Below the pieces are notes generated by a model, which was not told the origin of the DNA, searched no databases, and saw only the letters and a program-made list of their open reading frames with translations. DNA of 7,272 nucleotides. It comes from an uncultured Clostridia bacterium. Lineage in GTDB: Bacteria; Bacillota; Clostridia; Tissierellales; Peptoniphilaceae. Both the position numbers and the translations under genes were made by a program. The stretch covers positions 1 to 7,272 of the forward strand of contig CAMEGD010000070.1 in assembly GCA_945916025.1 (NCBI GenBank), written 5' to 3'. Below are positions 1 through 5,128 of the stretch, piece by piece. Each line of letters opens with the position of its first letter. Position 1 is the first letter of the stretch.

Positions 1-857
1 AGTTTGCAAGTATCTACCAAGAACTTGGAACAGAGGTAACTGTACTTTCTTCTAGAATCCTAAAAAATGCTGATGGAGAAATTTCTAAAAGAATTGCTCC
101 TCTATTAAAGAAACAAGGTATAAAACTTCACGATGATATTAGAGGAAAGAAGATTGAAAAAGTAGGAGACCTTCTAAAAGTAACGGGAGCCTTTAAGAAA
201 AAGGACAAGGAAATTGAAGTTGAAGGAGAAATTGTCCTTATAGCAGGTGGAAGAGGACCAGTTTATGATGGACTTGACCTTGAAGGTCTAGGTCTTGAAG
301 GAGACGACAAGGGAATAGTAGTAGATAAAAACTTCCAAACTAACCTAGATGGAGTTTATGCAATAGGAGACATAGTAAAGGGAAATCCTCAACTTGCCCA
401 TGTTGCCAGTGCCCAAGGTGAGTATGTAGCTGAACTAATAATGGGACATAGTCCAGATATTAATTTAGAAATTTATCCATCTTGTGTCTTTACCCTAGAT
501 GAAGTTGCCCATGTTGGCTATACAGAAGAAGAATTAAAGGAAATGGAAATTGAATACACTTCCTCAAAATTTAACTTTGTAGCCAATGGAAAGGCCCTTT
601 GTGATGGAAAGACTAATGGCTTTGTAAAGATCCTAGCTGACCCAGAGGGAAATCTTTTAGGTGGGCATATACTTGGCCCACATGCAAATGATCTAATAGC
701 TGAAATTACCTTGGGAATAGCTAACAAAATGAAGGCAAAGGATATTTTAAGGGCAATACATGCCCATCCAACCCTTGCAGAGGCAGTTCACGAGGCTGTA
801 GCAGGACTTACTAATGATGCAATCCACGTAGCAAACCAAAAGAAAGGCAGAAAATGA
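1..857 (+). CDS. lpdA: Dihydrolipoyl dehydrogenase (E3), 3' part; 5' end outside the window
   Basis: The reading frame is open from base 3 and gives 284 residues before TGA. The methionine at 441 is internal, not the start. E3 uses FAD and NAD+ to reoxidise dihydrolipoyl groups on the E2 or H-protein of 2-oxoacid/acetoin dehydrogenases or the glycine cleavage system. Visible from N to C: the end of the NAD-binding Rossmann unit (FASIYQELGTEVTVL), the second FAD contact (YAIGD, then QLAHVASAQG), and the dimerisation domain. The latter ends with the family's His-Glu catalytic dyad in HAHPTLAEAVHEA, where HAHP is encoded at 759-770. The missing N-terminal part would hold the FAD dinucleotide fold and the redox CxxxxC, and some operonic E3s also carry a lipoyl domain there; neither can be seen. 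It overlaps lplA by ATGA, so the two are co-translated. Which dehydrogenase complex it serves cannot be told from this window. Confidence 0.93.
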   Translation, partial: FASIYQELGTEVTVLSSRILKNADGEISKRIAPLLKKQGIKLHDDIRGKKIEKVGDLLKVTGAFKKKDKEIEVEGEIVLIAGGRGPVYDGLDLEGLGLEGDDKGIVVDKNFQTNLDGVYAIGDIVKGNPQLAHVASAQGEYVAELIMGHSPDINLEIYPSCVFTLDEVAHVGYTEEELKEMEIEYTSSKFNFVANGKALCDGKTNGFVKILADPEGNLLGGHILGPHANDLIAEITLGIANKMKAKDILRAIHAHPTLAEAVHEAVAGLTNDAIHVANQKKGRK

Positions 858-1861
858 AGTATTTAGAATCATATTCCTTTGACCCTGAATACAACTTGTC
901 CTTTGAGGAGTTTATTTTTAAAAATCTTCCCTTAGACAATGGAGAAGAGTACGTCTATTTATGGCAAAATGACAATGCAGTTATTATTGGAAAAAACCAA
1001 AATGCCTGGGCAGAAATAAACGAAGACTATGTTGAAAAAAATGGGGTCAAAATAATTAGAAGAATTACAGGCGGAGGGGCAGTCTACCACGACCTAGGTA
1101 ACCTAAACTTCTCCATAATAACTAAGGACAAGGGAAAGGGAAAAATCGACTTTTCAACTTACTATAAGCCAATAGTAGAAGCCCTTAGAAAAATTGGAGC
1201 ACCAGCAGAACTTTCAGGAAGAAATGATATAACTGTGGAAGGAAAAAAGGTAGTAGGAGCCTCCCAATCTATTTGGAAAAACAGGGTCTTATCAAATGGC
1301 TGCATCCTTTTTGACGTAAAAATGGAAAACCTATCTAACTCCCTAAAGGTTAGACCAGAAAAATTAGTGTCTAAAGGAGTAGCATCAGTAAAGGCTAGGG
1401 TAACAAACATAAAACCTTACCTTGGAGAAGATAAAAAGGTAGAAGACTTTAAGGAAATACTATTAAAGGAACTATTTGCCCAAGTTGGAGAAGAACCAGT
1501 AGAATATATTCTTTCTAAAGAAGAACTTGAACAAGTTGAAGAAATTAAAAATAAGAGGTTTGGAACTAGGGAATGGAACTGGGGAAAATCTCCAAAGGGG
1601 TCCTTTAATAGAGGTGTAAAATTCCCTTATGGCTGGGTAGAAGTAGCCTACAATGTAGAAAAGGGAAAACTTAAGGATTTAAAAATCCTAGGTGACTACT
1701 TTGGAACAGAAGATACAAAAGACCTGGAAGAAGCCTTAGAAAATACTGAATACACTAGACAAGATATAAGAAAAAAACTAGAAGAATTCGACATTAAGGC
1801 ATACTTTGGACAAGCAGCTAAAGTAAAAGATATAGAAGACCTTTTCTTTAAAGAAGACTAA
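854..1861 (+). CDS. lplA: Lipoate-protein ligase A, two-domain form
   Basis: This cytoplasmic enzyme activates free lipoate with ATP to lipoyl-AMP and transfers it to a lysine of lipoyl domains (E2 subunits or GcvH). The 335-residue length fits the full bacterial LplA. The catalytic domain shows the lipoate-binding RRITGGGAVYHD (69-80) followed by LGNLNFS, then GRND (122-125), and the catalytic lysine in GKKVVGAS (K132, equivalent to E. coli K133). KGVASVKARVTN (174-185) is also conserved. The C-terminal accessory domain (about 235-335) begins at the typical WNWGKSP (241-247), so the protein should do both adenylation and transfer. One oddity: the usual HGT motif reads NGC at 148-150. The start is fixed by the ATGA overlap with lpdA and a modest AAAGG at 843-847. 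A nearby ligase suggests that the cell scavenges lipoate to charge the same complex that lpdA serves. Confidence 0.95.
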   Translation: MKYLESYSFDPEYNLSFEEFIFKNLPLDNGEEYVYLWQNDNAVIIGKNQNAWAEINEDYVEKNGVKIIRRITGGGAVYHDLGNLNFSIITKDKGKGKIDFSTYYKPIVEALRKIGAPAELSGRNDITVEGKKVVGASQSIWKNRVLSNGCILFDVKMENLSNSLKVRPEKLVSKGVASVKARVTNIKPYLGEDKKVEDFKEILLKELFAQVGEEPVEYILSKEELEQVEEIKNKRFGTREWNWGKSPKGSFNRGVKFPYGWVEVAYNVEKGKLKDLKILGDYFGTEDTKDLEEALENTEYTRQDIRKKLEEFDIKAYFGQAAKVKDIEDLFFKED

Positions 1862-1867
1862 AATAAA

Positions 1868-1908
1868 GAGCCTATTTTAAATTAAGTTTTGGAAGGGCTC
1901 CTTTTTTC
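1868..1908 (+). terminator. Weak intrinsic terminator after lplA
   Basis: GAGCC (1868-1872) pairs with GGCTC (1896-1900) across a long AT-rich loop of 23 bases. It is followed by C, six Ts, and CTT. A T-G pair can extend the stem inward. The placement seven bases after the lplA stop and the U tract support termination, but the five-base core stem and long loop make it a weak one. GGGC at 1895-1898 could instead pair with GCCC at 1917-1920. Confidence 0.5.
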
Positions 1909-1920
1909 TTTAAAAAGCCC

Positions 1921-1952
1921 TATAATATATATAGATACATAAATTTAGGAGG
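1921..1952 (+). promoter_or_regulatory. Probable hom -10 element and strong ribosome binding site
   Basis: A perfect TATAAT lies at 1921-1926, and AGGAGG at 1947-1952 sits five bases before the hom ATG. No good -35 hexamer is visible 16-18 bases upstream; that stretch is the T-rich tail of the lplA terminator. The -10 call therefore rests on the consensus hexamer and its position between a terminator and a well-started gene. The leader would be only about 25 nt, leaving no room for a riboswitch or T-box. Confidence 0.4.
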
Positions 1953-1957
1953 CTATT

Positions 1958-2914
1958 ATGATTAATATTGGGTTATTGGGCTTTGGGGCTGTGGGAACTG
2001 GAGTCTATGAAATTTTTAATGAAGAAAGAGAAAAAATTCAAAAGGCCATAGGAGAAGAATTTAATATTAAGAAAATTCTAGTTAGGAACTTAGAAAAAAG
2101 GGCATTTTTTAAAGATTTTTCCCTTTTAACTATGGATATAGAAGATATTATAAATGACCCAGAAATAGACCTTATTATTGAAGTTACTGGTGATGTTGAA
2201 GAAATCTATCCTTATATTTTAAAGGCTATAAGGTCCAAGAAAAATATTATTACTGCTAATAAGGCCCTAGTTTCTAAATACTATGAAGATCTTTTAAGGG
2301 TAGCTAGGGATAATAAGATAAAGTTTTTATTTGACTCTGCAGTTGGAGGAACTATTCCTATTTTAGAGGCCTTGAAAAATATAACCATAGGAAATGAAGT
2401 GGAGTCAGTTCTTGGAGTCTTAAATGGAACTTGTAACTTTATTTTATCTAAGATGGAAGAAGGCCTTAGCTATGATGAAGCCCTAGAAATAGCAAAGGAC
2501 CTAGGCTTTGCAGAGGCTGACCCTTCTGATGATGTAGATGGACATGATACCTTAAGAAAACTTAGGATTCTATCTACCATAGCCTTTAATGAAAGTGTAT
2601 TTGAAGATGAAATTTCCCTAGAGGGGATTAGTAAGATTTCCCTAGAGGATGTAAAAAATCTTTCAAAGGAAAATAAGAGATATAAGCTAATAGGTAGAGC
2701 CAAAAAGGAAAATGGTAAAATAATTGCCTCAGTAAGGCCTGAAATTGTGGAAAAGACTTCCATGGTAGGGACCCTATTTGGAGGGGAAAATATAATTATA
2801 GTAAAGGGAAATAACTGCGGGGAAATTTCCTTTAAGGGCCTAGGAGCAGGACCTAGACCTACTGGATATTCTATAATTGGAGACTTTTTAAATATCTATA
2901 AAGTAGACGACTAG
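1958..2914 (+). CDS. hom: Homoserine dehydrogenase, short form without ACT domain
   Basis: It catalyses NAD(P)H-dependent reduction of aspartate-4-semialdehyde to homoserine, the branch step towards threonine and methionine. The Rossmann motif GLLGFGAVGTG opens the protein. TANKALVS (99-106), DSAVGGTIPILEAL (126-139) and GVLNGTCNFILSKM (153-166) follow. AEADPSDDVDGHDTLRKL (185-202) contains the conserved Asp/Lys catalytic pair (D197 and K201 by family pattern). The C-terminal GLGAGPRPTGYSIIGD (295-309, with D309) closes the substrate domain. At 318 residues it stops where longer Gram-positive enzymes of about 430 residues continue into an ACT domain, so threonine feedback through ACT is not expected. 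It is preceded by AGGAGG, and no thrB or thrC lies beside it. No terminator is evident before the next promoter, so some read-through into the ABC-F leader is possible. Confidence 0.95.
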   Translation: MINIGLLGFGAVGTGVYEIFNEEREKIQKAIGEEFNIKKILVRNLEKRAFFKDFSLLTMDIEDIINDPEIDLIIEVTGDVEEIYPYILKAIRSKKNIITANKALVSKYYEDLLRVARDNKIKFLFDSAVGGTIPILEALKNITIGNEVESVLGVLNGTCNFILSKMEEGLSYDEALEIAKDLGFAEADPSDDVDGHDTLRKLRILSTIAFNESVFEDEISLEGISKISLEDVKNLSKENKRYKLIGRAKKENGKIIASVRPEIVEKTSMVGTLFGGENIIIVKGNNCGEISFKGLGAGPRPTGYSIIGDFLNIYKVDD

Positions 2915-2921
2915 TTATCTC

Positions 2922-2950
2922 TTGTAATCTTATATAAAATCTTGTATTAT
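2922..2950 (+). promoter_or_regulatory. SigA-type promoter of the ABC-F leader transcript
   Basis: TTGTAA (2922-2927, 4/6 match to the -35 consensus) and TATTAT (2945-2950, 5/6 match to the -10) are separated by exactly 17 bases. They begin eight bases after the hom stop. Transcription would start near 2957, giving a leader of about 197 nt before the ABC-F start codon, with the upstream-ORF ribosome binding site almost at the 5' end. Confidence 0.6.
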
Positions 2951-2978
2951 AGACTTAAATATACTAGGAGGACGGTAA

Positions 2979-2990
2979 ATGAACAACTAA
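2979..2990 (+). CDS. Minimal upstream ORF Met-Asn-Asn-stop
   Basis: ATG AAC AAC TAA follows a perfect AGGAGG (2966-2971) at a seven-base distance, so initiation here should be efficient. The same 11-base block, TACTAGGAGGA, precedes both this ORF (2962-2972) and the ABC-F gene (3140-3150). A three-codon peptide is too short to be a functional protein. The likely role is to load a ribosome near the 5' end of the leader so that its behaviour affects downstream folding or re-initiation. Translation is inferred only from the strong SD. Confidence 0.45.
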   Translation: MNN

Positions 2991-2995
2991 TCAAT

Positions 2996-3058
2996 ATGGA
3001 AAAAAATTTAGCTAAAGGAAAACATCTGAGAAGATGTTTGTTTTGGTTGCCATGTTGA
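2996..3058 (+). CDS. Possible second leader peptide, 20 residues, re-initiation dependent
   Basis: An ATG five bases after the stop of the minimal upstream ORF opens a frame reading MEKNLAKGKHLRRCLFWLPC and ending in TGA. It has no SD of its own, so it would need re-initiation by ribosomes ending at 2990. The reason to consider it is where it runs: through the first hairpin (3020-3039) and the left arm of the long-range helix (3045-3052), ending seven bases before the second hairpin. A ribosome stalled near its cysteine- and tryptophan-containing end would change which stems form. A chance ORF of this length is quite possible. Confidence 0.25.
   Translation: MEKNLAKGKHLRRCLFWLPC
3020..3039 (+). 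promoter_or_regulatory. Leader hairpin 1 (8 bp, GAGA loop)
   Basis: AAACATCT (3020-3027) and AGATGTTT (3032-3039) pair perfectly around a GAGA tetraloop. GTTTT follows, so it resembles a weak early terminator or pause site. A ribosome translating the second leader ORF would open it. Confidence 0.55.
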
Positions 3059-3064
3059 TAAAGT

Positions 3065-3103
3065 TTCATAACACCCAATTTAGTATTATAATTTTGTTAT
3101 GAA
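3065..3103 (+). promoter_or_regulatory. Leader hairpin 2 (8 bp)
   Basis: TTCATAAC (3065-3072) pairs perfectly with GTTATGAA (3096-3103) around a 23-base AT-rich loop. Its right arm shares A3102-A3103 with the base of the terminator stem, so the two stack or compete at their junction. Confidence 0.5.
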
Positions 3104-3126
3104 TCTACCAGTAGGTAGATTTTTTT
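3102..3126 (+). terminator. Intrinsic terminator inside the ABC-F leader
   Basis: ATCTACC (3103-3109) and GGTAGAT (3114-3120) form a perfect seven-pair stem around AGTA, extendable by A3102-T3121. The stem runs straight into a tract of six further Ts (3121-3126). It ends only 27 bases before the ABC-F start codon and far from the hom stop, so it acts as an attenuator rather than as the end of hom. Confidence 0.75.
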
Positions 3127-3135
3127 GTGTGGCAA

Positions 3136-3149
3136 CCTCTACTAGGAGG
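3136..3149 (+). promoter_or_regulatory. Possible SD-sequestering hairpin before the ABC-F start
   Basis: CCTC (3136-3139) can pair with GAGG (3146-3149), which is part of the AGGAGG ribosome binding site, around a TACTAG loop. C3136 and C3137 are also used by the long-range helix (3045-3052 with 3130-3137), so the two structures exclude each other. A four-pair stem is weak, and this is offered only as a possible second, translational layer. Confidence 0.3.
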
Positions 3150-3153
3150 AATT

Positions 3154-4680
3154 ATGTTAACAATTAAAAATTTAAGTATCTACAATAGAAAAGATTCCAG
3201 GTTCCTAATAAAGGATTTTAACTTTGTCCTAAATAAAAGGGACAAGGTAGGAATAATTGGAGAAGAAGGAAATGGAAAGTCCACCTTACTAAAGTCTATA
3301 CTAGGCCTACTAGATGGGGACTTTGAGGTAAGTGGAGAAATAGGAAAAAGTGGTGAATCTATAGGCTATCTTCCCCAAATCATGGGAAAGGACCTATTAG
3401 ACCTTAGGGCAAAGGACTATTTGGAAAAGGAAGTTCTAGTGGATACCTTTGATTATAATAGGTACTATAGTCTCCTTTCAGAATTTAATATTAATGAGGA
3501 AATATTTTTGAAGGACACAAAGTTTTCCTCCCTATCAGGTGGAGAAAAGATAAAAAGCCAATTATTAGTCTTAATGATGAAAAATCCCACTCTTTTGTTA
3601 TTAGATGAACCTACAAATGACTTAGACTTAGAAGCCCTGAAATGGATCAAGGACTTTATAAAAAAGCTGACTATTCCAATGATTTTTGTATCCCACGATG
3701 AAGATTTATTAGATTATACTGCCAATAGGATAATATTCATAGAGCAGCTTAGGAGAAAAAATGAACCCAAAATAAATATCCACAATCTTTCCTTTAATGA
3801 TTTTAGAGAAATTAGACAAAATTCAATAATCAACCAAGAAAGACAGTCTAAAAAAGACCATGAAGAATTTGATAAAAAGATGGAAAGGTACAGAAGAGTC
3901 TATGATAGTGTTGAAAATGCCTTAGGGAAGGTATCTAGGGGAAACCCATCAGAGGGAAAAAATCTAAAGGACAAAATGCATACAGTAAAAAGTCTGGGAA
4001 AAAGATTTGAGAAGGAAAAGGAAAAGCTTACTGAAATGCCTGACTATGAAGAACCTGTATTTTTTGACTTTATGTATAAGACAAATATCCATTCAAGTAA
4101 AGTAGTCTTAGACTTCTTTTTAGATGAGCTTAAGGTTGGAGATAGGATCCTTTCAAGGGACATAAGACTACAAATTATTGGGCCAAAGAAAATTGGAATA
4201 ATAGGAAAAAATGGAGTAGGAAAAACCACCCTTATTAAAGAAATTATAAAGGACTTGGAAAAGTCTAAAATCAAGGTAGGCTATATGCCTCAAGACTATT
4301 TAGATAACTTTGACCTAAGTCTTAGTCCAGTTGAATTTTTAAAAAGAGACTTTACCAAGGAAGAAGAGTCTAGGCTTAGGACCTATCTTGGTAGTATGAA
4401 GTTTACCTTTGATGAGATGAACCATAAAATTTCAGACTTATCTGGGGGCCAAAAGGCTAAACTATATTTTATTTCCATGATAGTAGATGAGGTGGAAGTA
4501 ATGGTCCTAGACGAACCTACAAGAAACCTTTCTCCCTTAACTGGTCCAATAATTAGAAAGGCCTTAGGGGACTTTGGAGGAGTAATAATAGGGATCAGTC
4601 ATGATAGGACCTTTATAGACCAAGTCCTAGAAGAAGTCTATGAACTTAAAGAAGATGGTTTAGAGAAAATAAAATTCTAA
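3154..4680 (+). CDS. ABC-F family ATPase, probable antibiotic-resistance ribosome-protection protein (Lsa/Vga-like)
   Basis: This is a soluble protein of 508 residues with two ATPase domains and no membrane segments, the hallmark of ABC-F proteins acting at the ribosomal E site. Domain 1: Walker A GEEGNGKST (36-44), Q-loop YLPQ (72-75), signature LSGGE (127-131), Walker B LLLLDEPTNDLD (147-158), H-switch SHDE (180-183). A charged, basic interdomain linker follows (about 199-321). Domain 2: Walker A GKNGVGKTT (351-359), YMPQ (377-380), LSGGQ (429-433), Walker B with LDEPTRNLSPLTGP, H-switch SHDR (482-485). Both catalytic glutamates are present. The length, the DEPTRNLSPL variant of the second D-loop, and the attenuator leader resemble Lsa/Vga-type proteins that confer lincosamide, streptogramin A and pleuromutilin resistance. 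Substrate range cannot be read from sequence alone. The ATG at 3154 is chosen because AGGAGG (3144-3149) precedes it; an in-frame GTG at 3127 lies inside the leader structure. Confidence 0.88.
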   Translation: MLTIKNLSIYNRKDSRFLIKDFNFVLNKRDKVGIIGEEGNGKSTLLKSILGLLDGDFEVSGEIGKSGESIGYLPQIMGKDLLDLRAKDYLEKEVLVDTFDYNRYYSLLSEFNINEEIFLKDTKFSSLSGGEKIKSQLLVLMMKNPTLLLLDEPTNDLDLEALKWIKDFIKKLTIPMIFVSHDEDLLDYTANRIIFIEQLRRKNEPKINIHNLSFNDFREIRQNSIINQERQSKKDHEEFDKKMERYRRVYDSVENALGKVSRGNPSEGKNLKDKMHTVKSLGKRFEKEKEKLTEMPDYEEPVFFDFMYKTNIHSSKVVLDFFLDELKVGDRILSRDIRLQIIGPKKIGIIGKNGVGKTTLIKEIIKDLEKSKIKVGYMPQDYLDNFDLSLSPVEFLKRDFTKEEESRLRTYLGSMKFTFDEMNHKISDLSGGQKAKLYFISMIVDEVEVMVLDEPTRNLSPLTGPIIRKALGDFGGVIIGISHDRTFIDQVLEEVYELKEDGLEKIKF

Positions 4681-4685
4681 AAAAG

Positions 4686-4720
4686 AAACACAGAGACCCT
4701 AAAAAAGTCCCTGTGTTTTT
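4686..4720. terminator. Bidirectional terminator between convergent genes
   Basis: AAACACAG (4686-4693) pairs with CTGTGTTT (4711-4718). An A-C mismatch and three more pairs (GAC with GTC) extend the stem inward. On the + strand it ends in a T tract (4716-4720) and serves the ABC-F gene. On the - strand TTTCTTTT (4688-4681) follows the same hairpin and serves the thioredoxin-like gene, whose stop codon overlaps the stem edge. Confidence 0.8.
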
Positions 4721-5033
4721 AAATTTCCAAATAATTCTCTAATCTAAACTTCATTTCTTCTAAATCCAAAAACCTCCCCTGCCTAAAGGCTTCTCTACCA
4801 TCTACAAAAAATAATACTACTGGGGCAGTAAAGAGATTTAGTTGGCCTCTAGCCATGTCGTTTTCAGCAATATTAATATAATAAATTGGAAGATTTAAAT
4901 CCTTCGCTAAGGTTTCTACCAGAGGTTTTGTATCTTGACATACAATACAAAAAGGATCTCCCCCGTACAAAAGTAGAGCTTTGTTTTCATTTATCTTTTC
5001 TGATACTTGGTCATAGTTTTTAAGAATTTCCAC
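4719..5033 (-). CDS. Small thioredoxin-like protein with CIVC active site
   Basis: The product is 104 residues, a single thioredoxin-fold domain with no signal peptide, so it is probably cytoplasmic. DPFCIVC places the redox pair at C29 and C32, where thioredoxin has WCGPC; the Trp and the Gly-Pro between the cysteines are replaced. TAPVV (69-73) supplies the cis-proline loop (P71), and the beta strands YYINIA and VVLFFVDGR fit the fold. It probably acts as a thiol-disulfide reductase or donor of unknown partner. The start is a GTG (5031-5033) supported by GGAGGT on the - strand (5039-5044) at five bases. It lies downstream of the YeiH-like gene with a weak terminator between them, so it may be partly co-transcribed with it. 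Confidence 0.8.
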   Translation of the reverse strand: MEILKNYDQVSEKINENKALLLYGGDPFCIVCQDTKPLVETLAKDLNLPIYYINIAENDMARGQLNLFTAPVVLFFVDGREAFRQGRFLDLEEMKFRLENYLEI

Positions 5034-5087
5034 TTGTTACCTCCATATTTCTTATAAAATACCCATATAAGTAATATAAAAACTTAC

Positions 5088-5121
5088 AAAAAAGACCCAA
5101 TCAGAACAAACTACCTAGGTC
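5088..5121 (-). terminator. Weak terminator after the YeiH-like gene
   Basis: On the - strand GACCTAG (from 5121) can pair with TTGGGTC (ending at 5094), including two G-T pairs, and six Ts follow at 5093-5088. The loop is about 14 bases. It begins eight bases after the YeiH-like stop. The stem has a core of only four Watson-Crick pairs, so read-through into the thioredoxin-like gene is likely. Confidence 0.45.
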
Positions 5122-5128
5122 ATAAAAC

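Larger units (their letters stand above)
3045..3137 (+). promoter_or_regulatory. Long-range leader helix enclosing the attenuator
   Basis: GGTTGCCA (3045-3052) is the exact reverse complement of TGGCAACC (3130-3137), 77 bases apart, with up to three further wobble pairs inward. It encloses hairpin 2 and the terminator as a multibranch unit. The right arm is made only after the polymerase passes the terminator, so this helix can form only on read-through transcripts. There it would sit six bases before the ABC-F SD. Confidence 0.5.
2957..3153 (+). promoter_or_regulatory. Structured leader / probable transcription attenuator of the ABC-F gene
   Basis: This 5' leader of about 197 nt contains, in order: an AGGAGG-led three-codon ORF (2966-2990); a hairpin (3020-3039); the left arm of a long-range helix (3045-3052); a second hairpin (3065-3103); an intrinsic terminator (3102-3126); the right arm of the long-range helix (3130-3137); and the gene's own SD (3144-3149). 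Short ORF, alternative stems and a terminator just before the coding region are the layout described for ribosome-mediated attenuation of several ABC-F resistance genes, where drug-impaired translation of the upstream ORF permits read-through. The elements are seen in the sequence. Their regulatory use is inferred, and the ligand or drug class cannot be predicted. Confidence 0.65.

Noticed and set aside
518..727. Antisense open frames inside lpdA, and similar ones inside lplA, hom and the ABC-F gene
   Set aside because: They run opposite strongly conserved coding regions and have no start signals; they reflect codon bias of the real genes.
3103..3145. T-box riboswitch, suggested by the nearby TGGCAACC string and a terminator after an amino-acid gene
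   Set aside because: A T-box sequence must precede the terminator and pair as an antiterminator. Here the string follows the terminator, there is no stem I or specifier-like region, and the controlled gene is an ABC-F.
3127..3153. Longer ABC-F start at an in-frame GTG, adding nine residues
   Set aside because: The GTG lies just after the terminator T tract without an SD, and the extension would translate the AGGAGG that serves the ATG at 3154.
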